A stretch of DNA of 64,000 bases. Source: Pantoea sp. Ep11b. GTDB taxonomy: Bacteria > Pseudomonadota > Gammaproteobacteria > Enterobacterales > Enterobacteriaceae. Where the stretch lies: assembly GCF_040783975.1 (NCBI RefSeq), contig NZ_CP160631.1, forward strand, positions 3,286,001 through 3,350,000. Direction: 5' to 3'. Below, one piece after another: positions 53,800 to 63,131 of this stretch; positions within the stretch are counted from its first letter, which is position 1; every line of letters begins with the position of its first letter. Made by a program: the position numbers and the translations under genes. The notes beneath the pieces are model-generated. The model worked only from the letters and a program-made list of their open reading frames with translations, was not told the origin of the DNA and searched no databases.

Positions 53800-54929
53800 A
53801 GTTCCACCTCACAAGAACTCATTAAAAGCTTTATCATTGGATAGTTTTTTGCAATGTCAGCGACGAACCAGTCTGGTATTACATCAAGAGCATAATTAAA
53901 ATATATCTCGATTTCCTTATTACTATTAACAAAAGCAATTCTTGCTAAAGTTTCTAGGTCTGGGTGTCCATGCGAATTACCATTGGTGCTAATAAAGTAT
54001 TTCGGACTATTTATTCGCCTTAGAAGCTCTAGACTCGTATTATTTTTGCTTCCATGGTGAGAGATCTTGACAATATCAACATTTAAAATCCTCTCACTTT
54101 GTAGCTCTAACCAATCAGTAACAACAGTCGCATTACAATCCCCTAAATAAAGAATTCTTTTTCCATCAAACTCAATTAAGAATGAAAAACTACTCCTATT
54201 CGTTGGTGAAGTATCATCCTCAAATTTCGTATTTGCTAGCGCTTCTATAGAGCATTGGTTGATAGAGGAAACTCTATGATTATCATTCAATTCCCCTCTT
54301 AATCCTCCGATGTATTTTTCGAAAGCATCATAATAATCTTTACTAATGACGCGAGGCTTTATCCTTCGCTCTGATAATTTGCATTGCCAAAACTGTTGAA
54401 GTTCGCAAAGAGAATCTTGGATTGGACTAATCAGAGTAAATTTAACAGAACCAATTTCGAAAAACTCGCATACACCCCGATAAACAGCACCACCAGAGAC
54501 AACCGGATTACACTCGATGCCTTTACTGGATAACATATAAGAAAGTGATGATCCTTCAGAATATCCAATTAGCTCTTTATCTTCAATAGCAGAACACTCT
54601 TCAGAGAGAGCACGTAGTTTCATCTCAACATTACGCTCTGCTTGAGAAAACTCATTCAGTTTACCAAACAGCTGCTCTGCACCATTGAAATATACCTGGC
54701 CGATAGTTGGGCAATATGGATGGTCGAGCAATTTTATTATTCCATTGATATGATCATTATCAATATGTGTAACAATAATTGAATCAATTTTTGCTACATG
54801 TCCAATAATGCAGTCTTTCCAGTCATTGAAAGACTGCGCGGTTCCTCCATCGATCAAGATAAACTCACAATCTGTCTGTATAAAAATACAGTCCCCGTTG
54901 CCAGCTTTAAGCATTCTGATTTTGAGCAT
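53796..54929 (-). CDS. ComEC/Rec2-like metallo-beta-lactamase-fold protein
   Basis: A 377-aa MBL-fold hydrolase. The metal motif is H55-I-D57-N-D59-H60, the HxDxDH form of ComEC-type members; D264 (YLGDCNA) and H291-H292 (KISHHGSKNN) complete the site. It is the first gene of a three-gene coupled operon with a trypsin-like protease/HamA fusion and a helicase. MBL proteins of this kind also accompany trypsin-like proteases in type I AVAST and related conflict systems, which supports a role in defence. No signal peptide or membrane segments. Confidence 0.85.
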   Translation of the reverse strand: MLKIRMLKAGNGDCIFIQTDCEFILIDGGTAQSFNDWKDCIIGHVAKIDSIIVTHIDNDHINGIIKLLDHPYCPTIGQVYFNGAEQLFGKLNEFSQAERNVEMKLRALSEECSAIEDKELIGYSEGSSLSYMLSSKGIECNPVVSGGAVYRGVCEFFEIGSVKFTLISPIQDSLCELQQFWQCKLSERRIKPRVISKDYYDAFEKYIGGLRGELNDNHRVSSINQCSIEALANTKFEDDTSPTNRSSFSFLIEFDGKRILYLGDCNATVVTDWLELQSERILNVDIVKISHHGSKNNTSLELLRRINSPKYFISTNGNSHGHPDLETLARIAFVNSNKEIEIYFNYALDVIPDWFVADIAKNYPMIKLLMSSCEVEL

Positions 54930-55469
54930 CGCCTACACTCTTCTTGAAGAAAAATCTACCATACACTACGGTTCTATAAATGTATGATACTTCATTAGCT
55001 TACTTCAATCTATGTAGCGATAGAGCATTGGTAGATGTTACGATACGCGGTTATTTCACGATGAATTCTGACGTAAAAACATCAGGACGAGTATCAATAT
55101 CTGCAGCTCTGTGGCTACTTACCTGAGGTACACTCATACAGAAATTGTGCTGTTGCGAACCTGCACCAGGCGAGGAACAATGCCCAAGAAATGAATTTCA
55201 GATTAGAATCGTCGTCTGATACTATAAAGCGATCGAGATGGAAAAACATTAGTTCACTGAAACTACAAGACAACTATGTCTCATGTAGTATGAGACTTTG
55301 GTCAAAATGCTTTCCTTGAACAACATCACGTAAGCGAGGATTCCTGATAACTTGCGTATTATCTGAGGATGGGGTCTCTAAGGCAGCCTTGCCACAACCT
55401 GATTAACTCAATGAAATCCTGTGATACCTCACAGGAAGCTAAAACATCCAAACTTAATTAGTTTGAAAC
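54930..55469. other. 540-base AT-rich region without a recognised gene
   Basis: No frame longer than a few dozen codons looks coding. The part near 54930-55010 must hold the promoter of the MBL operon (minus strand), but I could not fix its elements. No tRNA, repeat array or CRISPR was seen. Confidence 0.5.
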
Positions 55470-56339
55470 TCATTTTCTCTTGAACATAAATTCTTCAAGC
55501 ATCTCTTTAAATTCACAACTAAACCATTTAACGAGCCTTCCGCGGATAGTCTCCTCTCTATTACCAGTATCATATTCCCATCTAGCTGGATTAACTTTTT
55601 TATCTTCTTCACAAAGGTAAGGTATTAGATTTTTGTAAACTTGACGTTTAGTTCTCCAGCCTTCGCGAGGGGTAATATCTCTAAGAATAGTAACAAGGAG
55701 CTCTTTCATATATTCCAGATCTGTCAGTTTATTTTTCCCACCAATGCTTGAATTGTTTTTTTTGCATGCTCGGTCAAAAGAGACCATAAGTCGATGATAA
55801 TCTGATGATGCTCTATCCTCACTTCGTGTCATATAGTTATCAATATAATAAAAAGCATCGAGCAATAAACTGCAACTCCCTTTTTTATCACCTGATTCAA
55901 ATTGGAATTGAGCACAGTAAAAATCATCATAAGCCATAGAGAGAGATAAATCTTCACAATTCTCAACATATAGACTCGCAAGCCCAGTCAATTTCCCACC
56001 AACTATCCTCTTACGATTTTCCGCCCGAACTTCCGCATAGGTTTTCTTATAAAGAAAAGGCCTCTCAACCATTATCCCACCAACATTTATAAATTCTTTG
56101 GAATAACGAATGCTATCACTATTGTCCATATCCAAAATCGGTTGCCCGTTTTTTTGTGCTATTTCAATAATCTTGAAGTCTTCAATTTTATCGCGAGCAC
56201 TTTGCCTGTAAGTACGCAGAATGTTTTGGTTACTTTCTTTTTTATCTGATTCAAGTTTTCGTTCTAGCTCAGAAGATTTGTCCTCAATAGCAGCACAGAC
56301 TTGTAGATAGAAATCATCAAAAAAAATCCACACCCACAT
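55470..56339 (-). CDS. hypothetical protein, 289 aa
   Basis: I do not recognise this protein. A charged, probably coiled-coil segment (about 20-55) is followed by a mixed region with repeated aromatic residues (SMAYDDFYCAQFQFE, LLLDAFYYIDNY) and a lysine-rich helical C-terminus. No catalytic motif or signal peptide stands out; the first few residues are hydrophobic but short. It diverges from alpA and shares the AT-rich composition of the defence operon. It may be a phage-island accessory protein. Confidence 0.7.
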   Translation of the reverse strand: MWVWIFFDDFYLQVCAAIEDKSSELERKLESDKKESNQNILRTYRQSARDKIEDFKIIEIAQKNGQPILDMDNSDSIRYSKEFINVGGIMVERPFLYKKTYAEVRAENRKRIVGGKLTGLASLYVENCEDLSLSMAYDDFYCAQFQFESGDKKGSCSLLLDAFYYIDNYMTRSEDRASSDYHRLMVSFDRACKKNNSSIGGKNKLTDLEYMKELLVTILRDITPREGWRTKRQVYKNLIPYLCEEDKKVNPARWEYDTGNREETIRGRLVKWFSCEFKEMLEEFMFKRK

Positions 56340-56459
56340 CCCTCATGAAAAGTAAATCCCTAAAGTGATTTTATTTTAATGTTACTTCCAGTGTATGACA
56401 GCCCCAGCGTGGTTGGCAATATGGACCCACCCGAACAAACGTATATTAAGGAAGCCAAG

Positions 56460-56699
56460 ATGTTACAAAACCACCTCTCCTCCCATACATCCAGTTACGC
56501 AAACGTTCCTGATTCACCGAGGATCTTGAGGCTAAAAGAAGTCATGAAAAAAATGGGAATTTCACGCTCAACCATATACGACTGGCTCAATCCAAAATCG
56601 CCACGCTACGATGAAACATTTCCAAAACAACGACAACTGGGAAGACAATCCGTTGGCTGGCTGGAGTCAGAACTGAACGAATGGGTAATGCGACGTTAG
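56460..56699 (+). CDS. AlpA-family excisionase/regulator
   Basis: A 79-aa MerR-like DNA-binding protein. RILRLKEVMKKMGISRSTIYDWL is the helix-turn-helix and the C-terminal GRQSVGWLESELNEW is the AlpA wing. ATG at 56460 has AAGGA seven bases upstream; the open frame extends further but lacks a ribosome site. In CP4-57 and P4 elements AlpA activates the integrase or acts as excisionase, which fits the ssrA-side integrase of this island. Confidence 0.9.
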   Translation: MLQNHLSSHTSSYANVPDSPRILRLKEVMKKMGISRSTIYDWLNPKSPRYDETFPKQRQLGRQSVGWLESELNEWVMRR

Positions 56700-56864
56700 A
56701 TATCATTTTACCGTATCAGTGAACCGGGGCAATTCCCCCGGTTTGCTCCACAAAATCACATTCCTCGCCCGTAATTCGAATGCAAAAAAAAACAGACCTG
56801 TACTACCGCAGTGAATACCTGACAGCGATGTTGCTGTATCGATTTTTTTCATTGCGGAGGCTAC

Positions 56865-57596
56865 ATGTCTGATTTCACAGAACAGGGCATTAATGTCCTG
56901 AAGCAACATTTATCCATTCTTCCCGGGCATATAACCAGTATGGTGCTGGAACATATACGCCAGAGCATTCATTACGAACCGGTGATTGGCATCATGGGGA
57001 AATCAGGGGTCGGAAAATCCTCGCTTTGCAATGCCCTTTTTGAACATCCTCTCAGCCCGGTCAGTCATGCGGAAGGCTGCACACGTAAACCTTTGCACTT
57101 TAACCTGAATGCAGGGGGACGCTGCCTGACGCTGGTCGATCTGCCGGGCGCAGGTGAATCGCTGAAGCATGATGAGATATATCGTCAGATGTATCAGGAA
57201 CAGTTACCGAAGCTGGATCTCATCCTCTGGGTGATGAAAGCCGATGACCGGGCCTGTACCACAGACGAAGAGTTCCACCGTTTTCTACTGGATTGTGGCG
57301 TATCGACAGACAGCATTGTTTTCGTTATCAACCAGGCTGATAAAGCTGAGCCATCGCTGGAATGGGATCGTGAAAAAGGCTCTCCTTCTGCAGAGCAACT
57401 AATGACGCTCACAGCCAGAAGTGCTGCCGTTTCACGCCAGTTCTTTACCCCTTACCCGGTTAGTGGCATACAAGAAAACCTTGTATCTTACTCGATAACG
57501 TTGTTAGCAGGCTTCATGATTCCGTGTAACTTTAATTCTTTGAAACCTGCAGACAACGCATTTAAATTTTTAATAAAACACTTTCATTTTTTATAA
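56865..57596 (+). CDS. YfjP/YeeP-type GTPase, C-terminally truncated
   Basis: Residues 1-205 are a GTPase domain: G1 GIMGKSGVGKSS, G3 VDLPGAG, G4 VINQADK. Family members in CP4-57-like prophages are about 290 aa; here the frame ends at 243 aa and the last 40 residues (from about SGIQENLVSYS) do not look like the family. The end was probably replaced or deleted. It keeps its place after AlpA as in CP4-type islands. A good GGAGG precedes the ATG. Confidence 0.8.
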   Translation: MSDFTEQGINVLKQHLSILPGHITSMVLEHIRQSIHYEPVIGIMGKSGVGKSSLCNALFEHPLSPVSHAEGCTRKPLHFNLNAGGRCLTLVDLPGAGESLKHDEIYRQMYQEQLPKLDLILWVMKADDRACTTDEEFHRFLLDCGVSTDSIVFVINQADKAEPSLEWDREKGSPSAEQLMTLTARSAAVSRQFFTPYPVSGIQENLVSYSITLLAGFMIPCNFNSLKPADNAFKFLIKHFHFL

Positions 57597-57614
57597 ATTC
57601 ATTAATGGAAAATT

Positions 57615-57887
57615 TCATTTATTTAATCGAAGAATCGCACTACCTCTTCCCCCTATAGCAATACATTCGCCACTATAGACATCTATATAATATTTAATTG
57701 GATTAGGCATACTTTCCATCATCCATGGAAGATCCTCAGAGAATTTTAAATCTGAAGTTGAAATAACCCAAACAGACTTACCATCAAAAAAGGTTATCAC
57801 AGCCTCATGAAAACGCTCATCCCAACCATGACCGGTTTCTCTCGCATATTCTTTGGCAATTTCAACAGCTTTACTTTCCGTTATCAT
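57615..57887 (-). CDS. small protein, probable toxin-immunity partner
   Basis: A 90-aa protein (MITESKAVEIAKEYARETG) with a pattern of helix then four strands ending YYIDVYSGECIAIGG, which resembles YrhB/Imm35-type or PepSY-like immunity folds. ATG at 57887 has GGAG at seven bases and overlaps the preceding 80-aa frame by four bases, the classical toxin-immunity arrangement. The function is inferred from context only. Confidence 0.6.
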   Translation of the reverse strand: MITESKAVEIAKEYARETGHGWDERFHEAVITFFDGKSVWVISTSDLKFSEDLPWMMESMPNPIKYYIDVYSGECIAIGGRGSAILRLNK

Positions 57888-58126
57888 TGCTGAACTCCAT
57901 ACCAAACATTATACATCAACCCTCCAACCATTACTGGCCCCAAAAGAATACCTGCGGTTTCATGCCGCAACAATGTATAGGTGATTTCATATGTATTTCC
58001 AAGAGGGAATTTAAAGCCTTCAATGATATATTCCCTACTCATCCCTCTGGCTCTTAACAAGCCGATAGTTTCAGCTAATGACTCTTCGAGGTATCGTGAC
58101 CTGCCCCCAGTATTAGATACAACCAT
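57884..58126 (-). CDS. C-terminal fragment of a probable polymorphic toxin
   Basis: An 80-aa frame (SRYLEESLAETIGLLRARG...) whose ATG overlaps the stop of an IS transposase remnant, so its upstream part has been lost to the insertion. It is directly followed by a small overlapping gene of immunity type. Such a 70-80-residue tip is what remains when an Rhs or CdiA C-terminus is truncated. I cannot name the toxin class. Confidence 0.45.
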   Translation of the reverse strand: MVVSNTGGRSRYLEESLAETIGLLRARGMSREYIIEGFKFPLGNTYEITYTLLRHETAGILLGPVMVGGLMYNVWYGVQQ

Positions 58127-58653
58127 CAGTTAGTAATGTCGGTTTGTTTACCCTCACATTTTACATTCCGCCACCGTGCTGCAAACTCTGATGGCGTCTG
58201 ATAATTGAGTGCTGAATGCGGACGACACTCGTTATAATCCTGCCGCCAGTCATTGAAGATTCTTCTGGCGTGAACGATGTCGCTAAACCCGTGCTCATTC
58301 AGGACAAACCTGTTAGCCTGCAGGCACGACGTTGCGACAGACCGGTCACATCACACATTAACACCACGGCTTCCCGCTTCTGGCCTGTCGTTAGTGCTTT
58401 CGCCCCGGAGCCACCTGAAGTGCCTCCTTATCCAGCATGGCTTCTGCAGGCAGTTTCCTGAGTCTGGCGTTCTCTTCCTGAGGCGACTTCAGGCGCTTAA
58501 CCCCGGGCGCCTCCATGCCGCCATACTTCTTGCGCCAGGTGTAAAAGGGCGTTGGAAATAGCGTGCTTACGGCAGAGTTCATGGGCAGAAACCCCGGTTT
58601 CAGCCTCGCGGAGAATACTGATGATCTGTTCGTCTGAAAAACGCTTCTTCATG
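58126..58653 (-). mobile_element. IS3-family insertion sequence remnant
   Basis: On the minus strand 58653 begins an orfA (MKKRFSDEQIISILREAETG) that is frameshifted about 35 codons in and then continues (WRKKYGGMEAPGVKRLKS, EEENARLRKL). A start of orfB (LCDVTGLSQRRACRL-like) runs to about 58312, where it jumps directly to the orfB C-terminus (DWRQDYNECRPHSALNYQTP) ending at 58126. The middle of the transposase, including most of the DDE domain, is deleted. No clear terminal inverted repeats were found. Confidence 0.85.
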
Positions 58654-58798
58654 GGGGAGTCCTCATGTGACTTATGAAGACATGACTAACATCGCGGTGT
58701 GTTAATCAACGGGTAGCTGGTCATCATCATTGAGTTTCAACGTTATAACGATAAACCTTATTACATTCTCACCGCGTTCCCGGATTGATAGGTACAAA

Positions 58799-59095
58799 AT
58801 GCAAAACTTCTATTTTCTTGATCAACTGGTTTTTGGTTACTTCAACCAGGACGCTGACATCATCAATGATGGTGAGGATACGATCGAGGGAATCATCCGG
58901 TTATACAAAAAATCTGCGCCAGACTGGATGCTTAACGATCTTATCGAAGAGGTGGACGAATTTATCGCTGCTTATGGCTCTGGTGTTGAAGAGGCGTTCA
59001 GGCAACGATACGAGTTTGACTTCTCGCCTGAACTCTGGGAAACCACTGCACGCGAATTTCTGATGACAGTGCGAAAGCTTTCGTCTGAGAAATAA
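58799..59095 (+). CDS. CdiI-family contact-dependent inhibition immunity protein
   Basis: A 98-aa protein (DQLVFGYFNQDADIINDGED, TIEGIIRLYKKSAPDWMLN) matching a widespread family annotated as contact-dependent growth inhibition immunity protein. ATG at 58799. It has no cdiA beside it, only an IS remnant and another truncated toxin tip, so it is an orphan immunity gene, perhaps kept for protection against neighbours. Confidence 0.8.
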   Translation: MQNFYFLDQLVFGYFNQDADIINDGEDTIEGIIRLYKKSAPDWMLNDLIEEVDEFIAAYGSGVEEAFRQRYEFDFSPELWETTAREFLMTVRKLSSEK

Positions 59096-59240
59096 ACGTC
59101 TGGGAGGTGAGTTTGATGAGGAAAAATAAATGCCCGGTGAGGCGCAAAAAAAAGAATCGAATAACCCGAAAGAGGACAGATCGACCTATCTGTTTGCACT
59201 CCACCAGCCCTGACTAACAATCCCCCCCACCTCTCCCTAA

Positions 59241-59265
59241 AAAGCCTGCAACCCCGCAGGCTTTT
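59241..59265. terminator. Rho-independent terminator near the right island end
   Basis: AAAGCCTGC/GCAGGCTTT stem (59241-59249, 59256-59264) with T5 after it. It lies 35 bases after CTCCACCA (59199-59206), much as the ssrA terminator follows ssrA. The remaining gap to 59610 shows no gene. Confidence 0.8.
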
Positions 59266-59610
59266 TCGTCTCTTTAATTTCCCAAAAACCACTCTAACCT
59301 GCCCATCTTAAGCTCAGTTACCCTCGCTCCTCTTCCCACGCGCATCCCTTTTCACCGCACCAACCCAGCGCACTGATATTTTGCACTGCATCACACTTAT
59401 CACTTCGATAATTCACTTACCCATTGATAATAAATGATTTTTACATTGGCACAGTTCCTGCAAACTTTTTAATTACGTAGCTCTGCAGGGCTGAGGATCT
59501 CAGACCTGCATCAGCCATTAACCGTCTGGATGCAGACGACATCAGCAAATTCTGCACAGAGCAGGCTGAATCTGGCTGCATAACAGAGCGTAATTCTGGG
59601 AGAGAGTGCA

Positions 59611-60873
59611 ATGACCTCAATTAGCGAACCGGTGGTAATAGCGAAACACAGTAAATGGGTGCAGCTTCTGCTTGGCTTACTTTGCATGGCGGCGATTTCC
59701 AGCCCGCAGTATGTCTGGACGCTGCTGACTAAACCGATGATAGCTAAACTTGGCGTGGGGCTCGCGGAACTGCAGGTGACCTTCTCGCTGCTGATTATTC
59801 TGCAGACCTTTTTCTCACCCTTTCAGGGTCGGCTGGTCGAGCGTTTTGGCCCGCGACTGCTGATCTCTATCGGTACGCTGATGGCTGGCTTCAGCTGGGT
59901 GATCGCCGCCCGGGTCGACAGCCTGGCATCACTCTATCTGGTCTATGGCTGCCTGGGCGGGCTGGGTACGGGGATCGTTTATATTGGCGTGGTCGGTCTG
60001 GTGATGAAGTGGTTTCCACAGCAGCGCGGTTTTGCTGCTGGAACCGTGGCAGCGGGCTACGGCATGGGCGCGATTTTTACCACCTTCCCCATTTCCATCT
60101 CGCTTAACAGTTACGGCCTCGAACAGACCATGACGGTCTTTGGCCTGATCTTCGCCGCCGTAGGTCTTCTCGCCAGCCAGAACTTAAGGCTGCCTGAAAC
60201 CAGCATGATGACACCGGTCAGCAGAAAATCCGCACCCGTAGTGGGCCAGCGCCAGTTTAAATCCGGGGAAATGCTGCGCCAGCCGCTGTTCTGGCTGATG
60301 TTCATGATGATGACGATGATGTCGACCTCGGGACTGATGGTGACGTCGCAGATGGCGATTTTTGCCGAAGACTTCGGCATCAGCAAGGCGGTGGTTTTCG
60401 GTATGGCCGCACTGCCCCTCGCGCTCACCATCGATCGTTTTACCAACGGCTTGACGCGACCGCTGTTTGGTTTTATCTCCGACCGTTATGGGCGCGAAAA
60501 CACCATGTTTATTGCTTTCGCGCTGGAAGGCGTGGCGATGACGCTGTGGCTGGCATGCCGCGAAGACCCCTTGCTGTTCGTCCTGCTCTCAGGCGTCGTC
60601 TTCTTCGGCTGGGGTGAAATCTTCTCGCTGTTCCCCTCCACGCTCACCGACACTTTCGGCAGTGAAAATGCCTCAGCCAACTATGGCTGGCTCTACATCT
60701 CTCAGGGAATCGGCTCGATCTTCGGCGGCCCGCTGGCGGCGCTGATGTATCAGCACACCCATAACTGGCATTTAGTTTTTGGCTGCGCGATCACCTTCGA
60801 CTTTATTACCGCCGGGCTGGCGTTATGGGTTCTTAAGCCGTGGCGGGCACGGTTTATGCGTGCGCAGCAGTAA
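59611..60873 (+). CDS. MFS transporter, oxalate/formate antiporter type
   Basis: A 420-aa major facilitator with 12 predicted membrane segments, G-R-L-V-E-R-F-G-P-R loop 2-3 motif, GLGTGIVYIGVVGLVMKWFPQQRG and FGFISDRYGRENTM. These are features of the OFA (oxalate/formate antiporter) family. No oxalate catabolism genes are near, so the substrate is uncertain. GGGAGAGAG precedes the ATG. Base use is like the chromosome, not the island. Confidence 0.85.
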   Translation: MTSISEPVVIAKHSKWVQLLLGLLCMAAISSPQYVWTLLTKPMIAKLGVGLAELQVTFSLLIILQTFFSPFQGRLVERFGPRLLISIGTLMAGFSWVIAARVDSLASLYLVYGCLGGLGTGIVYIGVVGLVMKWFPQQRGFAAGTVAAGYGMGAIFTTFPISISLNSYGLEQTMTVFGLIFAAVGLLASQNLRLPETSMMTPVSRKSAPVVGQRQFKSGEMLRQPLFWLMFMMMTMMSTSGLMVTSQMAIFAEDFGISKAVVFGMAALPLALTIDRFTNGLTRPLFGFISDRYGRENTMFIAFALEGVAMTLWLACREDPLLFVLLSGVVFFGWGEIFSLFPSTLTDTFGSENASANYGWLYISQGIGSIFGGPLAALMYQHTHNWHLVFGCAITFDFITAGLALWVLKPWRARFMRAQQ

Positions 60874-61106
60874 TTTTAAAAGCTGCGAACCCCGGTCGCC
60901 TGCCTGCTGTGGAATCTCAGATGGCGCTGTCAGCCCAGGCGACTGGTTCACCGGTTGCTAAGGATGTCAGATGATTGTCCGGCGAAGCGGATAGCATCAG
61001 CCGTATTCAGTGCTGCCCTGCCCCGCGAAGGCTGGCCGGAATGGACGCTGGCAACTCAAACATGATGGGCTTAGCCGGGACCCGAAGCCCCGGCCAGCAC
61101 TTCCCC

Positions 61107-63077
61107 TTAAAAACTGTAATCCACCGCCGCAAAATATCTGCGGCCATCTTCGTTGTAGCTGTAGTCGTCGCGATTGAGATCTTTATCGGTCAGGTTCAGC
61201 ACCCCGGCCCGGATCTTCACCGCTTTACTCACCTGATATGACCCGCCCGCATTCCAGATCGTGTAGCCGCCTGGCGTGGCGTTGCCGTTGGTGACGGTGC
61301 GGCTTTGACCTTTGTAGTTCGCGGAAAGGTAGAAGCTCCAGTCCACCAGCGGTGTCCAGTCGAGCGTGGCGTTGCTGGTGTGGAACGGCAGTTCAGACAG
61401 CGGTTTATTGCCGCCATTACTCAGGTCGCGGGCATCGTTGTAGGTGTAATTGAGCTTCAGGTTCAGTGTGTTGCTCAACGGCAGGCCGAGTTCGGTTTCC
61501 AGCCCGCGGATACGCGCTTTGTTTACGTTGTAATAACGGAAGATCGGATTGTCGCTGGCGTCGAAGCCGGCAAAGTTCTGGTAGGTCGGCGCCAGACCGC
61601 GGTTAGCGGTGCGGATCACCGTGATCATGTCGTCGATGTCGTTCTGGAACACCGTCGCGCTGGCGGTGACGCCCTCAAGCGGCCCTTTCTGACCGGTGTA
61701 ATAGAGGCCGAACTCCAGACTTTCGCTGGTTTCCGCTTTCAGATCTTTACTGCCGACGACGTTACAGCTGCCGCGACAGGAGGTGCTCTGCCAGTCCGGG
61801 CTGAGCTGAAGCAGCGACGGCGCTTTAAATGCAGATGCCCAGCCCCCTTTCATCGTGATGCTCTCCGTCGCGTCATAGACCAGATAGGCACGCGGACTCC
61901 AGTTGACGCCATAGTTTTCGTGGTCATCCATACGCACGCCGCCGGTCAGCGCCAGATTTTCCAGGATGTGCCACTCATCTTCCAGGAACATCGCATACTG
62001 GTTCGCCTGGGTGCTGCCGCCATTTTTCATGTTTACGGCATCGTCCAGCTTATCGTTACGGTATTCACCGCCAAAGGTCAGGAACTGAGTATATTCGCCC
62101 AGCGGGATAACCACTTTGCCGTCGAGTGAGTTGTTTTTTGACGTGATGGTTTCCGCGTTTTTATTTTCGATGTTCTCACCGTAGAAACGCAGTTCGGTAT
62201 TTGCCCCGCCCCAGCGGCCCGTATGGCCGAGCGAGTAGTTTTCGCGTTCGAGACGGTTTTTATCCAGGGTGTCGGAATCCCGATCCTGACGATCCTTTCC
62301 ATAGCCGAACGTGATCTCCTGATCCTTGTCCGGTGTCAGTGAGAATTCGACGTTGGCGTTACGTGAGGTCGAGCCTTCGATGCGCGGCTGACCCGTGCTG
62401 CCGCTGGCGGAGCGGGCCTGATCTTTGTTGCGTTTACCCAGCGCGCCATAGACTTTCACGCCCAGTAGATCCTCCACCAGCGGCCCGCTGGTAAAGAAGC
62501 TTCCGTTGCCGCTGTCGCCGCGATCGCGGTGCGCCTGAACGGTGGTGTCGGCGCTCAGCGTGCCGTGCCATTCCGTGCCCACTTTACGGGTGATGATGTT
62601 GACCACACCGCCCAGCGCATCGGAACCATATAAGGAGGACATCGGCCCGCGCACCACTTCGATGCGTTCGATCGCGTCGGCCGGGATCCAGCTCAGATCA
62701 AAGTCGTTGTGGCGGAAGACGGCGTTGCGGGAGTTGACGCGTTTGCCATCGATCAGGATCAGCGTATAGCTGCTGCCCAGCCCGCGAAGGCTGACCCCCT
62801 GGCGGTTGTCACTTTCGTTGGTGATCTGCACGCCAGGCACATCCTTCAGCACCTCTTTAAGGTTCTGTACCGGTTTTTTCTGCAGATCGTCGCGGGTAAT
62901 CACGCTGATACTGGCTGGCGCATCCTTCAGGTTCTGTTGGATCGCAGAGGCCGTCACCACCATCTGATCTTCACTGGCGTCAGCTTCGCGGACATCCTCC
63001 GCCATCACCGGCATCGCGGCGGCAATCAGTTGTGCGAGCAGCCCGGCTTTCACTGCCGGTGTCATTGAAATCTTCAC
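61107..63077 (-). CDS. cirA: TonB-dependent catecholate siderophore receptor CirA
   Basis: A 656-aa outer-membrane receptor that aligns end to end with E. coli CirA. Signal peptide (about 1-26), TonB box EDQMVVTAS, plug domain ([44 protein letters not shown]) and 22-strand barrel ending in aromatic F (AAVDYSF) are visible. It imports ferric catecholates such as dihydroxybenzoylserine. GTG at 63077 is used, with GGAGAG seven bases upstream. It lies 54 bases after an iron ABC binding-protein gene in the same direction. Confidence 0.92.
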   Translation of the reverse strand: MKISMTPAVKAGLLAQLIAAAMPVMAEDVREADASEDQMVVTASAIQQNLKDAPASISVITRDDLQKKPVQNLKEVLKDVPGVQITNESDNRQGVSLRGLGSSYTLILIDGKRVNSRNAVFRHNDFDLSWIPADAIERIEVVRGPMSSLYGSDALGGVVNIITRKVGTEWHGTLSADTTVQAHRDRGDSGNGSFFTSGPLVEDLLGVKVYGALGKRNKDQARSASGSTGQPRIEGSTSRNANVEFSLTPDKDQEITFGYGKDRQDRDSDTLDKNRLERENYSLGHTGRWGGANTELRFYGENIENKNAETITSKNNSLDGKVVIPLGEYTQFLTFGGEYRNDKLDDAVNMKNGGSTQANQYAMFLEDEWHILENLALTGGVRMDDHENYGVNWSPRAYLVYDATESITMKGGWASAFKAPSLLQLSPDWQSTSCRGSCNVVGSKDLKAETSESLEFGLYYTGQKGPLEGVTASATVFQNDIDDMITVIRTANRGLAPTYQNFAGFDASDNPIFRYYNVNKARIRGLETELGLPLSNTLNLKLNYTYNDARDLSNGGNKPLSELPFHTSNATLDWTPLVDWSFYLSANYKGQSRTVTNGNATPGGYTIWNAGGSYQVSKAVKIRAGVLNLTDKDLNRDDYSYNEDGRRYFAAVDYSF

Positions 63078-63131
63078 GCTTTTTCTCTCCGTGAGGTAAA
63101 AAGCCCCGGCAGCCCGGAGCCGCGTCCCTTT

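Larger units (their letters stand above)
43945..59206. mobile_element. ssrA-associated genomic island (approximate limits)
   Basis: It begins at the tmRNA 3' end with a P4-type integrase and ends before a GC-rich MFS gene. Contents are accessory: DUF4365 protein, Avs-like STAND gene, MBL/protease-HamA/helicase operon, AlpA regulator, YfjP-type GTPase, toxin/immunity remnants and an IS fragment. By eye 50000-56400 is strongly AT-rich compared with the GC-rich flanks. A long copy of the ssrA 3' end is not visible at the right end; only CTCCACCA (59199-59206) recurs, so the right limit is uncertain. Confidence 0.65.

Noticed and set aside
58216..58561. Plus-strand frames inside the IS region
   Set aside because: They are antisense shadows of the transposase remnant.
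44147..59206. CRISPR array or cas genes in the island
   Set aside because: No regularly spaced repeats and no Cas-like proteins were seen.
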